Below, piece by piece: positions 40,846 to 49,329 of a stretch of DNA of 60,309 nt. Numbering within the stretch: the first letter of the stretch is position 1; each line of letters opens with the position of its first letter. The position numbers and the translations under genes were made by a program. The notes below the pieces were generated by a model. That model searched no databases. It was not told the origin of the DNA and saw only the letters and a list, made by a program, of their open reading frames with translations. Source of the stretch: JBDSEG01 sp039920165 (GTDB lineage: Bacteria; Pseudomonadota; Gammaproteobacteria; Burkholderiales; Burkholderiaceae_C); assembly GCA_039920165.1 (NCBI GenBank), contig JBDSEG010000293.1, forward strand, positions 1 to 60,309, written 5' to 3'.

Positions 40846-43800
40846 TCAGGAACCGATCCGGATGTCATTCCAGTCGAAGGTGTCGGTCGGGTTTGTCAAC
40901 GTTACGGTGGCCACCAAATCGCGCCCGGTGCTGGTTCCACCGTCGGTGTCGTAATACATATTGCCGGTTGAGCTCTCGTAAATCACGCGAATGTTTCCGC
41001 TCAGCGCCCCGAGATTCACAGCCGCCGCGCCGCTTGTCACGGCGATGAACTGGGAGGCCGAGAGGGCGCTGCCCACTGAACCCGCGAGCTGAGTGAAGTA
41101 GGCCAGCGACAATTCGAGAAAGTCGCCGTCGGTCGGAGACCCCGAAGCGTTGAAATCGACGATCGTGTCCGCGTTGACCTTGTCGCTGAAAACAAAGGTG
41201 TCGCTTCCGGCCCCCCCCACGAGCGTATCGATTCCTGCACCACCACTGAGCCTGTCGTTCCCGGAGCCCCCCACGAGAAGGTCGTTTCCGGTGCCACCCT
41301 TGAGCGTGTCTCCCGACGCGTTGCCGAAGATCAGGTCCTTCTTGGACGAGTTGTCCCCGCCAATCACGACATCGCCGCCTGCGCCGCCTGCCAACACGAA
41401 GTTTTTGTTGCCGCTGCCCGATGCATCCAGTGTCGTGATCAGTTCGTAGCTGCCTTCCAGTGCGTATCCGAAGTACGTTTGGCCGTTGGCAAACTTGATG
41501 TTTTCGATGGTGCTGGTGGTTGTGCCACCGGTGACGGCGTCCGCGTACTGGTTGAGAACTGTGATCTGCATGGCGTTCACGTCGATCACGAGGTTTCTGC
41601 CGACCTGCTCGAAGTTGAGGTTCGTCAGGGCGAGGTTGGTGGGCGCTCCAATATCTATCGTGTCGTTGCTGCCTCCGCTGTCTGAAATCGACTTGAGACC
41701 GGCGTCCGTTGACGCATTGAAGGCATACGTGTTGTTGTTGCTTCCCGTGTCGCTTATCGCAGTGGCATTCACGTTGATCGCCCGGGTATCCGTGTCCGTC
41801 AGGGCCGGCCCGCCGGTGTTGCCGTTGTCGTTTGTCACCATGGTCAGCGTATCTGTGCTGATGTAGCCATTGGTGCCGGCCACTGCCGCATAAGTCAGGT
41901 TGCTGCCAGCCAGTGTTGCATTGATCTGTGCCAGCGTCCCGTTCAGCGTGATCGACGAAGTGCCGTTGTTCGAGATCGTCGCGCCCCCTGAAACCACCGC
42001 CGCCGACAGCTTGCCGTTCAACACCGAAAGTGTCGTCGTCAGGATGCCGGTGCCGGCATCGGCATCGCTGACGCTCAGTCCTGTCACCGCCACCTTCGGC
42101 GCGGCGACCGCAAGCGGGGTAGCCGGCAAGGTATTCACCGGGGCGGTGTTGGTTGCCGGCTCGTCCTTACCGTTGATCGTCACTGTCACCAGCTGGCTCT
42201 TGCTGCCATCGAAAGACAGCGCGGTGAAGCTGTCGGTCAGCGACTGGTCGTTGTTGAGTGCCTGGATCGCCGCCAGGCTGTTGTTGGCGCTGTAGGTCCA
42301 GTTACCGTTGGTGGCGAGCGTAAAAGTGCCGTAGCCGTTGCTGCCGGTCGTTGCGCTTTGCAGCACAAAGCTCGACTGCCCGGCATCGGCATCACTGATG
42401 CTCAGTGCCCCGTTCGTCACGAGGTTGCCGCCGACGACGGCGGTGTCTTCGGTCACCACTCCAGTCGACGTACCACCGATCACGGCCACGTCGTTGGTGC
42501 CGTTGATGGTCACCGTCACGAGCTGGCTGGCACTGCCGTCACTCGACACCGCGGTGAAGCTGTCGGTAATCGACTGCGTGGCGCCGAGCTGCTGGATCGC
42601 GCTCTGGCTGTTGTTCGCCGTGTATGTCCATGCGCCATTGCTGGCCAGCGTGAAGGTGCCGTAGGTGCCCGCCGCGCTGGCTTGCGCGGTGAAGTTCGAC
42701 TGCCCCTGGTCAGCGTCACTGATGGTCAGCGAGCCGCTGGTCGTCAGGTTGCCCGAACCATTGACCGCGGTGTCCTCCTTGACGGTACTCGTGTTCACTC
42801 CTCCAATCACAGGCACGTCGTTGGTGCCCGTGATCGTGATCGTCACCACCTTGCTGGCCGAGCCGTCTTGCGACCACGCCGTGAAGCTGTCGGTGATCGT
42901 CGCGCCCTCGGGCAGCGCCTGCACCGCCGTGTCGCCGTTGCTCAGGCTGTAGGTCCACACCCCGTTGGCGCCCAGCGTGTAGCTGCCGTGGCTGGTGCTG
43001 CCAGACGCCGGCGTGAAGAAGCTTTCGCCGGTGTCGGTGTCCACGATCGTCAGCGTGCCGCTGGCGCTCAGGTCGCTTTCTTCCTTGACAGCACGGTCGC
43101 CCGTGGTCTCGCCGCTGATCACAGGCACGTCGTTGGTGCCCGTGATGGTAAACGTTATGTTCCGCGTCGCGGAGTCAGCCATGCCGTCGTTGACTTTCAC
43201 CGCATAGGTGACAGTCAGGCTCTGCCCGGCACGCAGGAAATCCAGGTTCGCAGCGCTCGGGTCGTATTTGTAGTTCACCGACAGCGCACCGCCCGTGGAA
43301 GTCTGGCTCGCGTTGGTCAGGCTAAAGGCACCGCTAGCGATCAGCGCCGCGGCACCGGCAGGCAGCGAAAAAGCAACCCCGTCAAGTTTCACGACCGGGC
43401 TGCCGACCACCGACGCGGTCAGCGTATTGCCAATGTCCAGGTCGGTGACCAAGAAACCTCCAGTGATCGCCGCCAGGTCCTGCGCAGATGCGTTGCCTAG
43501 TTCCACCACCGCCCCAGGGTCGGTCGTGTCATTGAGCACCGGCCCATCGTTCTTGCCGATGTACTCGACATACGCCGTCGCCCAGCTGAGCGTGCCGTTG
43601 CCCAGACGGATCGCATACGTAAAACTGTCAGTCAGGGTTTGACCTTCAGCAAGCGCCTGGAGTTGCGCCTTGAAGGTGGTGCTCAGAGCCGTCGCGCTGT
43701 ATCCGACCTTTCCGTCGTCAGTGATCCAAATCTTCGCGCCGTTCAGACTCGTATCGCTGCTCAGCGTCTCGGTTCTGGCGAAATCTTGAGTGAGCAGGTC

Positions 43801-44007
43801 AGCCGGCGCATAGATTTTCGTCGCGGTTGAATCGCTGATCCCGTCATCCAACGACCACAGCACCTTTGCCTTGCCTCCAAGATCGTTGGACATGACGTCC
43901 AGAATCACCGTCTTCAACCAATCTTCGGTCAGACCGGTCATCGCAGAGGTGAATATGTCGTCACCGGCTTGCGGGGTGTTGGTGAACGATGTCGAGTTGG
44001 TGGCCAT
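40846..44007 (-). CDS. VCBS/RTX-repeat adhesin secreted by the type I system
   Basis: A 1053-residue extracellular protein. The N-terminal region (about 1-285) contains a bacterial-cadherin-like/VCBS-type fold. Residues about 290-612 hold three VCBS repeats of about 100 residues, each with 'GTNDVPVI'-type linkers, 'TEDTAV' or 'KEDTAV', 'LTISDAD' and 'DSFTA..DGS'. Residues about 880-940 carry calcium-binding RTX nonapeptides ('GGTGNDLLVGGSGNDRLSGG'). The C-terminus ends in 'DTFDWNDIRIGS', the usual type I uncleaved signal. It has no N-terminal leader. Likely a surface or biofilm adhesin whose folding depends on external calcium. The ATG at 44005-44007 has an AGGA upstream. The GC content is lower than in neighbouring genes, as is common for adhesins. 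Confidence 0.9.
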   Translation of the reverse strand: MATNSTSFTNTPQAGDDIFTSAMTGLTEDWLKTVILDVMSNDLGGKAKVLWSLDDGISDSTATKIYAPADLLTQDFARTETLSSDTSLNGAKIWITDDGKVGYSATALSTTFKAQLQALAEGQTLTDSFTYAIRLGNGTLSWATAYVEYIGKNDGPVLNDTTDPGAVVELGNASAQDLAAITGGFLVTDLDIGNTLTASVVGSPVVKLDGVAFSLPAGAAALIASGAFSLTNASQTSTGGALSVNYKYDPSAANLDFLRAGQSLTVTYAVKVNDGMADSATRNITFTITGTNDVPVISGETTGDRAVKEESDLSASGTLTIVDTDTGESFFTPASGSTSHGSYTLGANGVWTYSLSNGDTAVQALPEGATITDSFTAWSQDGSASKVVTITITGTNDVPVIGGVNTSTVKEDTAVNGSGNLTTSGSLTISDADQGQSNFTAQASAAGTYGTFTLASNGAWTYTANNSQSAIQQLGATQSITDSFTAVSSDGSASQLVTVTINGTNDVAVIGGTSTGVVTEDTAVVGGNLVTNGALSISDADAGQSSFVLQSATTGSNGYGTFTLATNGNWTYSANNSLAAIQALNNDQSLTDSFTALSFDGSKSQLVTVTINGKDEPATNTAPVNTLPATPLAVAAPKVAVTGLSVSDADAGTGILTTTLSVLNGKLSAAVVSGGATISNNGTSSITLNGTLAQINATLAGSNLTYAAVAGTNGYISTDTLTMVTNDNGNTGGPALTDTDTRAINVNATAISDTGSNNNTYAFNASTDAGLKSISDSGGSNDTIDIGAPTNLALTNLNFEQVGRNLVIDVNAMQITVLNQYADAVTGGTTTSTIENIKFANGQTYFGYALEGSYELITTLDASGSGNKNFVLAGGAGGDVVIGGDNSSKKDLIFGNASGDTLKGGTGNDLLVGGSGNDRLSGGAGIDTLVGGAGSDTFVFSDKVNADTIVDFNASGSPTDGDFLELSLAYFTQLAGSVGSALSASQFIAVTSGAAAVNLGALSGNIRVIYESSTGNMYYDTDGGTSTGRDLVATVTLTNPTDTFDWNDIRIGS

Positions 44008-44403
44008 GGTTTAAATCCTGAGTCGTATCGATGAATCGCGGGCAAGGCGGTGCCTGCGGCGGATGGCGCAAGCCTCCGCGCGTCAGGTCACGTTGAAAAG
44101 AAGGGTGCGGGTCAGCGACGCATGGGCGACGCGATGCGTTTGAAGAAACTGTCGACCGTCGCCGGGTACCTGGCGGGGTCGTCGATTCCAGACATGGTCG
44201 TTCTGCTCATGGGCGTCGTGCGTCGTTGAAAGAAGCTGGCGCCAGAGTAACCAACCGTGTCCACCGGACGGTCCCCCTTCTCGTGGGGTCGACGCACGGA
44301 TCGGAGCTAGGCAGCGTGAGAGATTCACGAAACATCGGATCCCCGTGCGCGAAGACGATTCCGCGCCGCGCCTCCCGACGCGATCGTCGAGCCGCCAGGG
44401 GGC
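44008..44403. other. Intergenic region upstream of the adhesin
   Basis: A 396-bp stretch between the adhesin start and the asparaginase end. A small minus-strand frame (44112-44213 region, 'MSRTTMSGIDDPARYPATV' onwards, about 33 residues) ends at 44112 but has no clear ribosome binding site, and I do not recognise it. The stretch presumably holds the adhesin promoter; no confident -35/-10 pair was seen. Confidence 0.4.
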
Positions 44404-45348
44404 TCAGCGGGACCGCAGCACCTCAAGCAGCAGTTCCACGCGCGCCTGCACCGCCGTGCTTGCGCCGGCTGCAGCAAAGCCCTCGTCAGGGCCGCCGATC
44501 ACCGGGCCGTCCGCGCAGCGGCTGCAGCGCACGACCCGTACCCCGGCGCGCTCGGCTTCGCGCAGGGCCGCCTCGAGTGCTTGCGCCATCGAGCCGTTGC
44601 CGGTGCCTGCAACCACGATGGCGTCGACGCCGTGCGTCAGGAGCGCGTTGACCACGGCAGGTCCGGCACCGACGTGGTTCACGATGATCTCGACGCGCGG
44701 CCATGCCGCGGCTTCGACGTCGATGCGCGCGAGGCCGAGTGCTGCGCCTTCGGGCCACGGCCGCAGCATCCGCAGCCGGCCCTCTTCGACGAAGCCGATC
44801 GGCCCGGCCTCGCCGGCGCCGAACGCGTCGAGCCGATAGGTATGGACCTTGCGCACGTCGAAAGCCGAGAAGACCTTGCCCGCCAGCACCGCGACGACGC
44901 CTCGCGCGCCCGCGCTGCGCGCCACGCGCACCGCGTCGAGAAGGTTCTGCGGCCCGTCGGCGAGGAGCGCCGTGGCCGGGCGCATCGCCGCCGTCAGCAC
45001 GACCGGCTTGCCGGGTGCGAGCACGCGCTGGAGGAAGTACGCCGTCTCCTCGAGCGTGTCGGTGCCGTGCGTGATGACGATGCCGCTCACCTCGGCGCGC
45101 GCCAGGTGGTGGGCGACACGGTGCACAAGGCGCTGCCAGGTCGCGAAGTCCATGTCCTTGCTGTCGAGTTGCGCGACCTGCTCGGACTCGATCGCCAGCC
45201 CCGCCAGCGCCGGTACCGCCTCCACCAGCTGCGCCACGCCGATCTGCGCGGCGTCGTAGCCGACGTTGTCGGCGGGGTCGGCGGCGGTGCCGGCAATGGT
45301 GCCCCCGGTACCGAGGACGACGGTGCGGTCACGCGCTGTGCTTTGCAT
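44404..45348 (-). CDS. L-asparaginase, cytoplasmic
   Basis: A 314-residue asparaginase/glutaminase-family enzyme hydrolysing L-asparagine to aspartate and ammonia. The first catalytic motif is 'LGTGGTIAGT' with nucleophile T17. The second is 'THGTDTLEETAYF'. Also visible is 'VLTAAMRPATALLADGPQNLLDAV', part of the family. No signal peptide is present, unlike periplasmic AnsB. It is divergent from lexA; its ATG lies 12 bp from the SOS box, so LexA could also affect its expression. Substrate preference (asparagine versus glutamine) cannot be told. Confidence 0.92.
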   Translation of the reverse strand: MQSTARDRTVVLGTGGTIAGTAADPADNVGYDAAQIGVAQLVEAVPALAGLAIESEQVAQLDSKDMDFATWQRLVHRVAHHLARAEVSGIVITHGTDTLEETAYFLQRVLAPGKPVVLTAAMRPATALLADGPQNLLDAVRVARSAGARGVVAVLAGKVFSAFDVRKVHTYRLDAFGAGEAGPIGFVEEGRLRMLRPWPEGAALGLARIDVEAAAWPRVEIIVNHVGAGPAVVNALLTHGVDAIVVAGTGNGSMAQALEAALREAERAGVRVVRCSRCADGPVIGGPDEGFAAAGASTAVQARVELLLEVLRSR

Positions 45349-45359
45349 TTTTTGCGAAC

Positions 45360-45375
45360 CTGGATGAAAATACAG
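45360..45375 (+). promoter_or_regulatory. LexA (SOS) box
   Basis: The 16-bp CTGGATGAAAATACAG, which fits CTG-N10-CAG with an AT-rich centre. It lies 45 bp upstream of the lexA GTG start and 12 bp upstream of the divergent asparaginase ATG. The position suits autoregulation of lexA. Confidence 0.8.
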
Positions 45376-45420
45376 TGGCTGGTCAAATCCTCAGCCGGCC
45401 CACGAACCGAAAGGTCACAC

Positions 45421-46113
45421 GTGCACGAAACCCCGAAGCTCACCGACCGGCAGCAGCAGATCCTCGAGCTGGTCCACAGCGCCATCGAACGCACCGGCGC
45501 CCCGCCCACCCGCGCCGAGATCGCCAATGAACTCGGCTTCAAATCGGCCAACGCGGCCGAGGAACATCTGCAGGCGCTCGCGCGCAAGGGCGTGCTCGAA
45601 CTGGTGGGCGGCACCTCGCGCGGCATCCGTTTGAAGTCTGACACATTGCGTGCGCTGAACCAGTCGCGCAACAAGCAGTTCACCTTGCCGCTGCCAGGGT
45701 TCCAGCAGCTCTCGCTGCCGCTGATCGGGCGGGTCGCGGCCGGTGTGCCGATGCTCGCGCAAGAGCACATCGACCAGACCTACATCGTCGAGGCCAGCAT
45801 GTTCCCGCGCCTGCCCAACTACCTGCTCAAGGTCCGCGGCATGAGCATGATGGGCGCCGGCATTCTCGATGGCGACCTGCTCGCGGTGCAGAAGGCCAAG
45901 GATGCGAAGAACGGCCAGATCGTGGTGGCGCGCCTGGGCGACGAGGTCACCGTGAAGCGTTTTCGCCGCACCAAGACGGCGATCGAGCTGATCCCCGAGA
46001 ACCCCGACTTCAAGACCACCGTCCTGCCGCTGACGGGCGAGGGTTCCGGCGAGATCGCGTTCGAGATCGAAGGCCTCGCGGTCGGGCTGATCCGCAACCA
46101 CATGCTGATGTAA
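45421..46113 (+). CDS. lexA: LexA repressor
   Basis: A 230-residue SOS repressor. The N-terminal winged helix ('LTDRQQQILELVHSAI' to about residue 70) binds the SOS box. The cleavage site is A107-G108 (VAAGVP), and the self-cleaving dyad is S142 (GMSMMG) and K179 (VTVKRF). The GTG start (45421) is preceded by GAAAGG at good spacing and gives the usual N-terminus; the frame upstream overlaps the divergent asparaginase. The insertion of about 20 residues between the domains is typical of betaproteobacterial LexA. An HhH (Cdd1-like) gene follows 3 bp later and so is likely SOS-regulated too. Confidence 0.97.
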   Translation: MHETPKLTDRQQQILELVHSAIERTGAPPTRAEIANELGFKSANAAEEHLQALARKGVLELVGGTSRGIRLKSDTLRALNQSRNKQFTLPLPGFQQLSLPLIGRVAAGVPMLAQEHIDQTYIVEASMFPRLPNYLLKVRGMSMMGAGILDGDLLAVQKAKDAKNGQIVVARLGDEVTVKRFRRTKTAIELIPENPDFKTTVLPLTGEGSGEIAFEIEGLAVGLIRNHMLM

Positions 46114-46116
46114 GCC

Positions 46117-46479
46117 ATGGCAGCCCTCCACTCCGCGCAACGCCGGCAGCCCGCCGATGAACGCGACAAGCCGGTCGCCAAGGTCATCAAATCGCCCAAG
46201 GCCGCGAGCGCGGCCGAGTGCCGCACGCTCGAGCAGTTGCCCAATATCGGCCCGTCGCTCGCGGCCGATCTGCGCATGATCGGCATCCACGCGCCGGGCG
46301 ATCTGCGCGGCAAGGATGCTTTCGTGCTGTACCAGAAGCTGTGCGCCGCCACCGGCACGCGGCAAGACCCGTGCGTGCTCGACACCTTCATGGCCGCCAC
46401 CGACTTCATGCGCGGCGCTCCGGCCGCGCCCTGGTGGCACTACACGGCGCAGCGCAAGGCGCTGTTCGGCACGGTCTAG
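46117..46479 (+). CDS. Cdd1-like helix-hairpin-helix protein
   Basis: A 120-residue protein of the Cdd1/'pathogenicity locus' family (PF11731). It contains an HhH motif 'LEQLPNIGPSLAADLRMIGI' with the family's 'FVLYQKLCAATGTRQDPCVLD' and 'PWWHYTAQRK' after it. HhH motifs usually bind DNA. It starts 3 bp after lexA, suggesting co-transcription and SOS control. Function is uncharacterised; some homologues were once labelled mitomycin-resistance proteins. Confidence 0.78.
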   Translation: MAALHSAQRRQPADERDKPVAKVIKSPKAASAAECRTLEQLPNIGPSLAADLRMIGIHAPGDLRGKDAFVLYQKLCAATGTRQDPCVLDTFMAATDFMRGAPAAPWWHYTAQRKALFGTV

Positions 46480-46742
46480 CGATCCATCGATCGGGCGTCG
46501 TCTTGCGGCTGTGGTCTTGCGGCCGAATCCCTTGTCGTCTCGCCCAACTCCCGCGATATCGGCGGGGTCGCATAGGAAGACGGGGCCCCGGCGTCCGGGC
46601 GCACACAAGCGCTTTTCAGGATCGGCGGCCGTGCGCGCCGATCTGCGCCGCGAAGTGCCGCTAATTTCACGCTTCGCCGGGCCGCCGGCGGCCGAACAAT
46701 GGGCGGACGCTTCGCTCGTTTGTCGAGGCGGGAGCCTCGCGC

Positions 46743-47147
46743 ATGCATCGATTGTCCCAATCCCGATTCAGCGGGCTGCTCGCCGAGGCGGGCACGCCGG
46801 AGCCGCTGCGTCGCTGGTTCGACGCCGGCCGCTCGCGGCTCGCGAGCTGGGGTTTTGCGCCAGCCTCGGGACTTCCGACCGACCGCGCGGCCGCCAAGGC
46901 GCGCACGACTTTTCTTGCTGGCGTGGCCGACATTCCCGGCCCGCGCAGCATCGAGCTACAGCGGCGCATCCGCGCTGCGGCGGGCCTGCGCGACCTGTGG
47001 CATCTGCGCTCGGACATCTTCGCGCTGGTCTCGCATGCGCTCGACCAGTCGAGCGCGCAGTCGCGCCTGGCGACGCTGAACAAGCATTTCCCGACGCGCA
47101 GCCCGCGCTCCGGATTCGCACCCCTCGAGCCGACGTCGCGACCATGA
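46743..47147 (+). CDS. Hypothetical protein, upstream member of a two-gene unit
   Basis: A 134-residue protein with no recognised domain. It is helical, with 'FSGLLAEAGTPEPLRRWFDAG' (in parts) and 'LRDLWHLRSDIFALVSHALDQ'. It overlaps the next gene by 4 bp (ATGA). A 263-bp gap separates it from the Cdd1-like gene, so membership in the lexA operon is doubtful. Codon use is as in neighbouring genes, supporting a real gene. Confidence 0.55.
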   Translation: MHRLSQSRFSGLLAEAGTPEPLRRWFDAGRSRLASWGFAPASGLPTDRAAAKARTTFLAGVADIPGPRSIELQRRIRAAAGLRDLWHLRSDIFALVSHALDQSSAQSRLATLNKHFPTRSPRSGFAPLEPTSRP

Positions 47148-47467
47148 ATGCGCAGCCGCATGCCATCGCCGGAACGGCCGCCGCCTACCTCGGCTACGGA
47201 CTGCCGGCGGACCGGCAGGCCCGCATCGAGGCGCGCCGCCGCTTCGTCGAGATGAAGGCCGACCTGATGTGCGCCTGCGCCGTCCTGGCCGGAACGCGCG
47301 GCCAGCAGCTTCGCCATTCGGTGCGCCAGGCGACCGAGGCGGTCGAGCTGTGGCGGCTGCGCCGCATCGTGCTCGACGCGCTGCCTGCCGCGCACCCGCG
47401 CACACCCGGCCACCGCGAAGGCCTGCTGCGCCGGATCACCGAGCTGTTTCCCGACTCGACCTTCTGA
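47144..47467 (+). CDS. Hypothetical protein, downstream member of a two-gene unit
   Basis: A 107-residue helical protein that I do not recognise. It contains 'RRRFVEMKADLMCACAVLAG' and 'LRRITELFPDS' at the end. Its ATG overlaps the preceding stop codon, so the pair is translationally coupled and probably works together. Convergent with the DUF1993 gene, 30 bp away. Confidence 0.55.
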   Translation: MNAQPHAIAGTAAAYLGYGLPADRQARIEARRRFVEMKADLMCACAVLAGTRGQQLRHSVRQATEAVELWRLRRIVLDALPAAHPRTPGHREGLLRRITELFPDSTF

Positions 47468-47497
47468 CCGCCGCGCCGCCGCGGCGCCCTCGCCGCC

Positions 47498-48007
47498 TCA
47501 CTGCAAGGCGCCGAGAAAATCGTTCTTGCCGAGCGCCACGCCGCTGTGGCGCAGCAGCGCATACGCCGTAGTCACGTGGAAATAGAAATTGGGCAGGACG
47601 AAGTTGAGCAGGTAGACATCGCCGCGCAGTTGGATCGGGCCATCGCGCCGGGGCAGGGTCACCTCCTTGGCTTCGGTGCCGTCGATGCGCGCCGCAGGGA
47701 CCGACTGCACGAAGGCGAGCGTCTTGCGAACGCGCTCGCGCAAGTCGGCCAGGCTCGCCTCGTCATCGTCGAATTTGGGCGCCTCGACGCCGCTCAGCCG
47801 CGCGACGCCGAATTTCACGCTGTCGCAGGCGATCTGGATCTGCTTGGTGAACGCCAGCATGTCGGGCGCGAGCCGCGCCGTGAGGTAGACCGCCGGCTCG
47901 AACTTGCGCTCCTTGGCGTGCGCCTCGGCCTTGTCGAGCCACACCAGCAGATTGCCGAGCATGCGAACGAAAACCGGCACGCTGGCCGTGTGCATCGAGA
48001 GGGACAT
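47498..48007 (-). CDS. DUF1993 family protein
   Basis: A 169-residue protein of the DUF1993 family, a DinB-like helical bundle without known activity. Conserved segments are 'VFVRMLGNLLVWLDKAEAHA', 'LAPDMLAFTKQIQIACDSVK' and the C-terminal 'NFVLPNFYFHVTTAYALLRHSGV' (in parts). The ATG 48005-48007 matches the family start ('MSLSMHTASVP'); upstream frame extension is not homologous. No metal-binding histidine triad as in DinB is obvious. Confidence 0.8.
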   Translation of the reverse strand: MSLSMHTASVPVFVRMLGNLLVWLDKAEAHAKERKFEPAVYLTARLAPDMLAFTKQIQIACDSVKFGVARLSGVEAPKFDDDEASLADLRERVRKTLAFVQSVPAARIDGTEAKEVTLPRRDGPIQLRGDVYLLNFVLPNFYFHVTTAYALLRHSGVALGKNDFLGALQ

Positions 48008-48303
48008 GGAACGCTCCGCGGATGAGGGGAGGCGAATGCTAGTCCACTGAGTCACTGCAAGCGTCGGTGAAGGACGCGCGGGACGCCCTTCGGTGCCAGG
48101 GGCACAGCGCAGCGATGCCTCTGGGCATCGCGAGCATTCGCAACGCCGCAGCACACCCGTATCGCGGGGACGGCACCGATCCGATCGCGGTGATTTCAAT
48201 GGGCCGACCCCCGGACGCGCCGACGCATCGTCGCAGGCACAATGAGCCGCAGCCGGCATCCGTCCTGCTCTCCGCCCTGCCCTGTCGGCGCGCCCGTCCC
48301 GAC

Positions 48304-49329
48304 GTGAACTGCCACCCGCCCTTGAACATCATCATCCTCGACGACTACCAGGACGCCGTTCGCAAGCTGCGTTGCGCCGGGTTGCTGGAACACCTCAACG
48401 CCAAGGTCTTCACCAACACCGTCAAGGGCATCGGCCAGTTGTCGGTGCGTCTGCGCGACGCCGAAGTGCTGGTGCTGATCCGCGAGCGCACGCATCTGCC
48501 GCGCCAGCTGCTCGAAAAGCTGCCCAAGCTCAAGCTCATCGCGCAGACCGGCCGGATCGGCTCGCACATCGATATCGAAGCCTGCACCCGCATGGGCATC
48601 GCGGTCGCCGAAGGCGCCGGCTCGCCGGTCGCGCCGGCCGAGCTGACCTGGGCGCTCATCATGGCCGCGATGCGGCGCCTGCCGCAGTACATCGGCAACC
48701 TCAAGCACGGCGCCTGGCAGCAGTCGGGGCTGAAGGCAGCGTCGATGCCGCCCAATTTCGGCCTCGGCGGGGTGCTGAAGGGACGCACCCTTGGCATCTG
48801 GGGCTACGGCAAGATCGGCCAGCTCATCGCCGGCTATGCCAGGGCGTTCGGCATGCACGTCACGGTCTGGGGCAGCGAGGGCGCGCGCGAAAGAGCGGTG
48901 GCCGACGGTCTCGTCGCCGCGCCGAGCTGCGAGACGTTCTTCGAGGCCTGCGACGTGCTCACGCTGCACCTGCGCCTGACCGACAGCACGCGCGGCATCG
49001 TCCGCCACGAAGCGCTCGCGCGAATGAAGCCGACCGCGCTGCTCGTCAATACCTCGCGCGCCGAACTCATCGAGGAAGGCGCGCTCGTCTCGGCGCTGAA
49101 CCGCGGGCGCCCCGGCATGGCCGCGGTCGACGTCTTCGAGAGCGAGCCCATCCTGCAAGGCCACCCGCTGCTGCGCCTGGAAAACGCGGTGTGCACGCCG
49201 CACATCGGCTATGTCGAGCTCGACAGCTACGAGATGTATTTCAAGGCCGCGTTCGACAACGTGATCGCCTTCATTTCGGGTCAGCCGACAAACATCGTGA
49301 ACCCCGAGGCCTTGCGGGTCCTGCGGTGA
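48304..49329 (+). CDS. D-2-hydroxyacid dehydrogenase family protein
   Basis: A 341-residue NAD-dependent enzyme. The Rossmann motif 'GIWGYGKIGQLIAGYA' is mid-chain. The catalytic residues are R in 'NTSRAELIEEG', E in 'VFESEPI' and H in 'CTPHIGYVE'. The family interconverts 2-keto acids and D-2-hydroxyacids. The start is GTG at 48304 or TTG at 48322; the conserved part begins 'NIIILDDYQDAV' right after the TTG. Its stop overlaps the GTG start of an MFS transporter, so a substrate imported or exported by that transporter is a plausible link (inference). Confidence 0.87.
   Translation: MNCHPPLNIIILDDYQDAVRKLRCAGLLEHLNAKVFTNTVKGIGQLSVRLRDAEVLVLIRERTHLPRQLLEKLPKLKLIAQTGRIGSHIDIEACTRMGIAVAEGAGSPVAPAELTWALIMAAMRRLPQYIGNLKHGAWQQSGLKAASMPPNFGLGGVLKGRTLGIWGYGKIGQLIAGYARAFGMHVTVWGSEGARERAVADGLVAAPSCETFFEACDVLTLHLRLTDSTRGIVRHEALARMKPTALLVNTSRAELIEEGALVSALNRGRPGMAAVDVFESEPILQGHPLLRLENAVCTPHIGYVELDSYEMYFKAAFDNVIAFISGQPTNIVNPEALRVLR

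Noticed and set aside
42168..43140. DNA-level tandem repeats such as a CRISPR-like array
   Set aside because: The similarity is that of about 100-residue VCBS protein repeats in a single open frame, with diverged codons.
44581..45420. A 280-codon N-terminal extension of lexA
   Set aside because: It runs antisense through the asparaginase gene and over the SOS box; the GTG at 45421 gives the standard LexA start.
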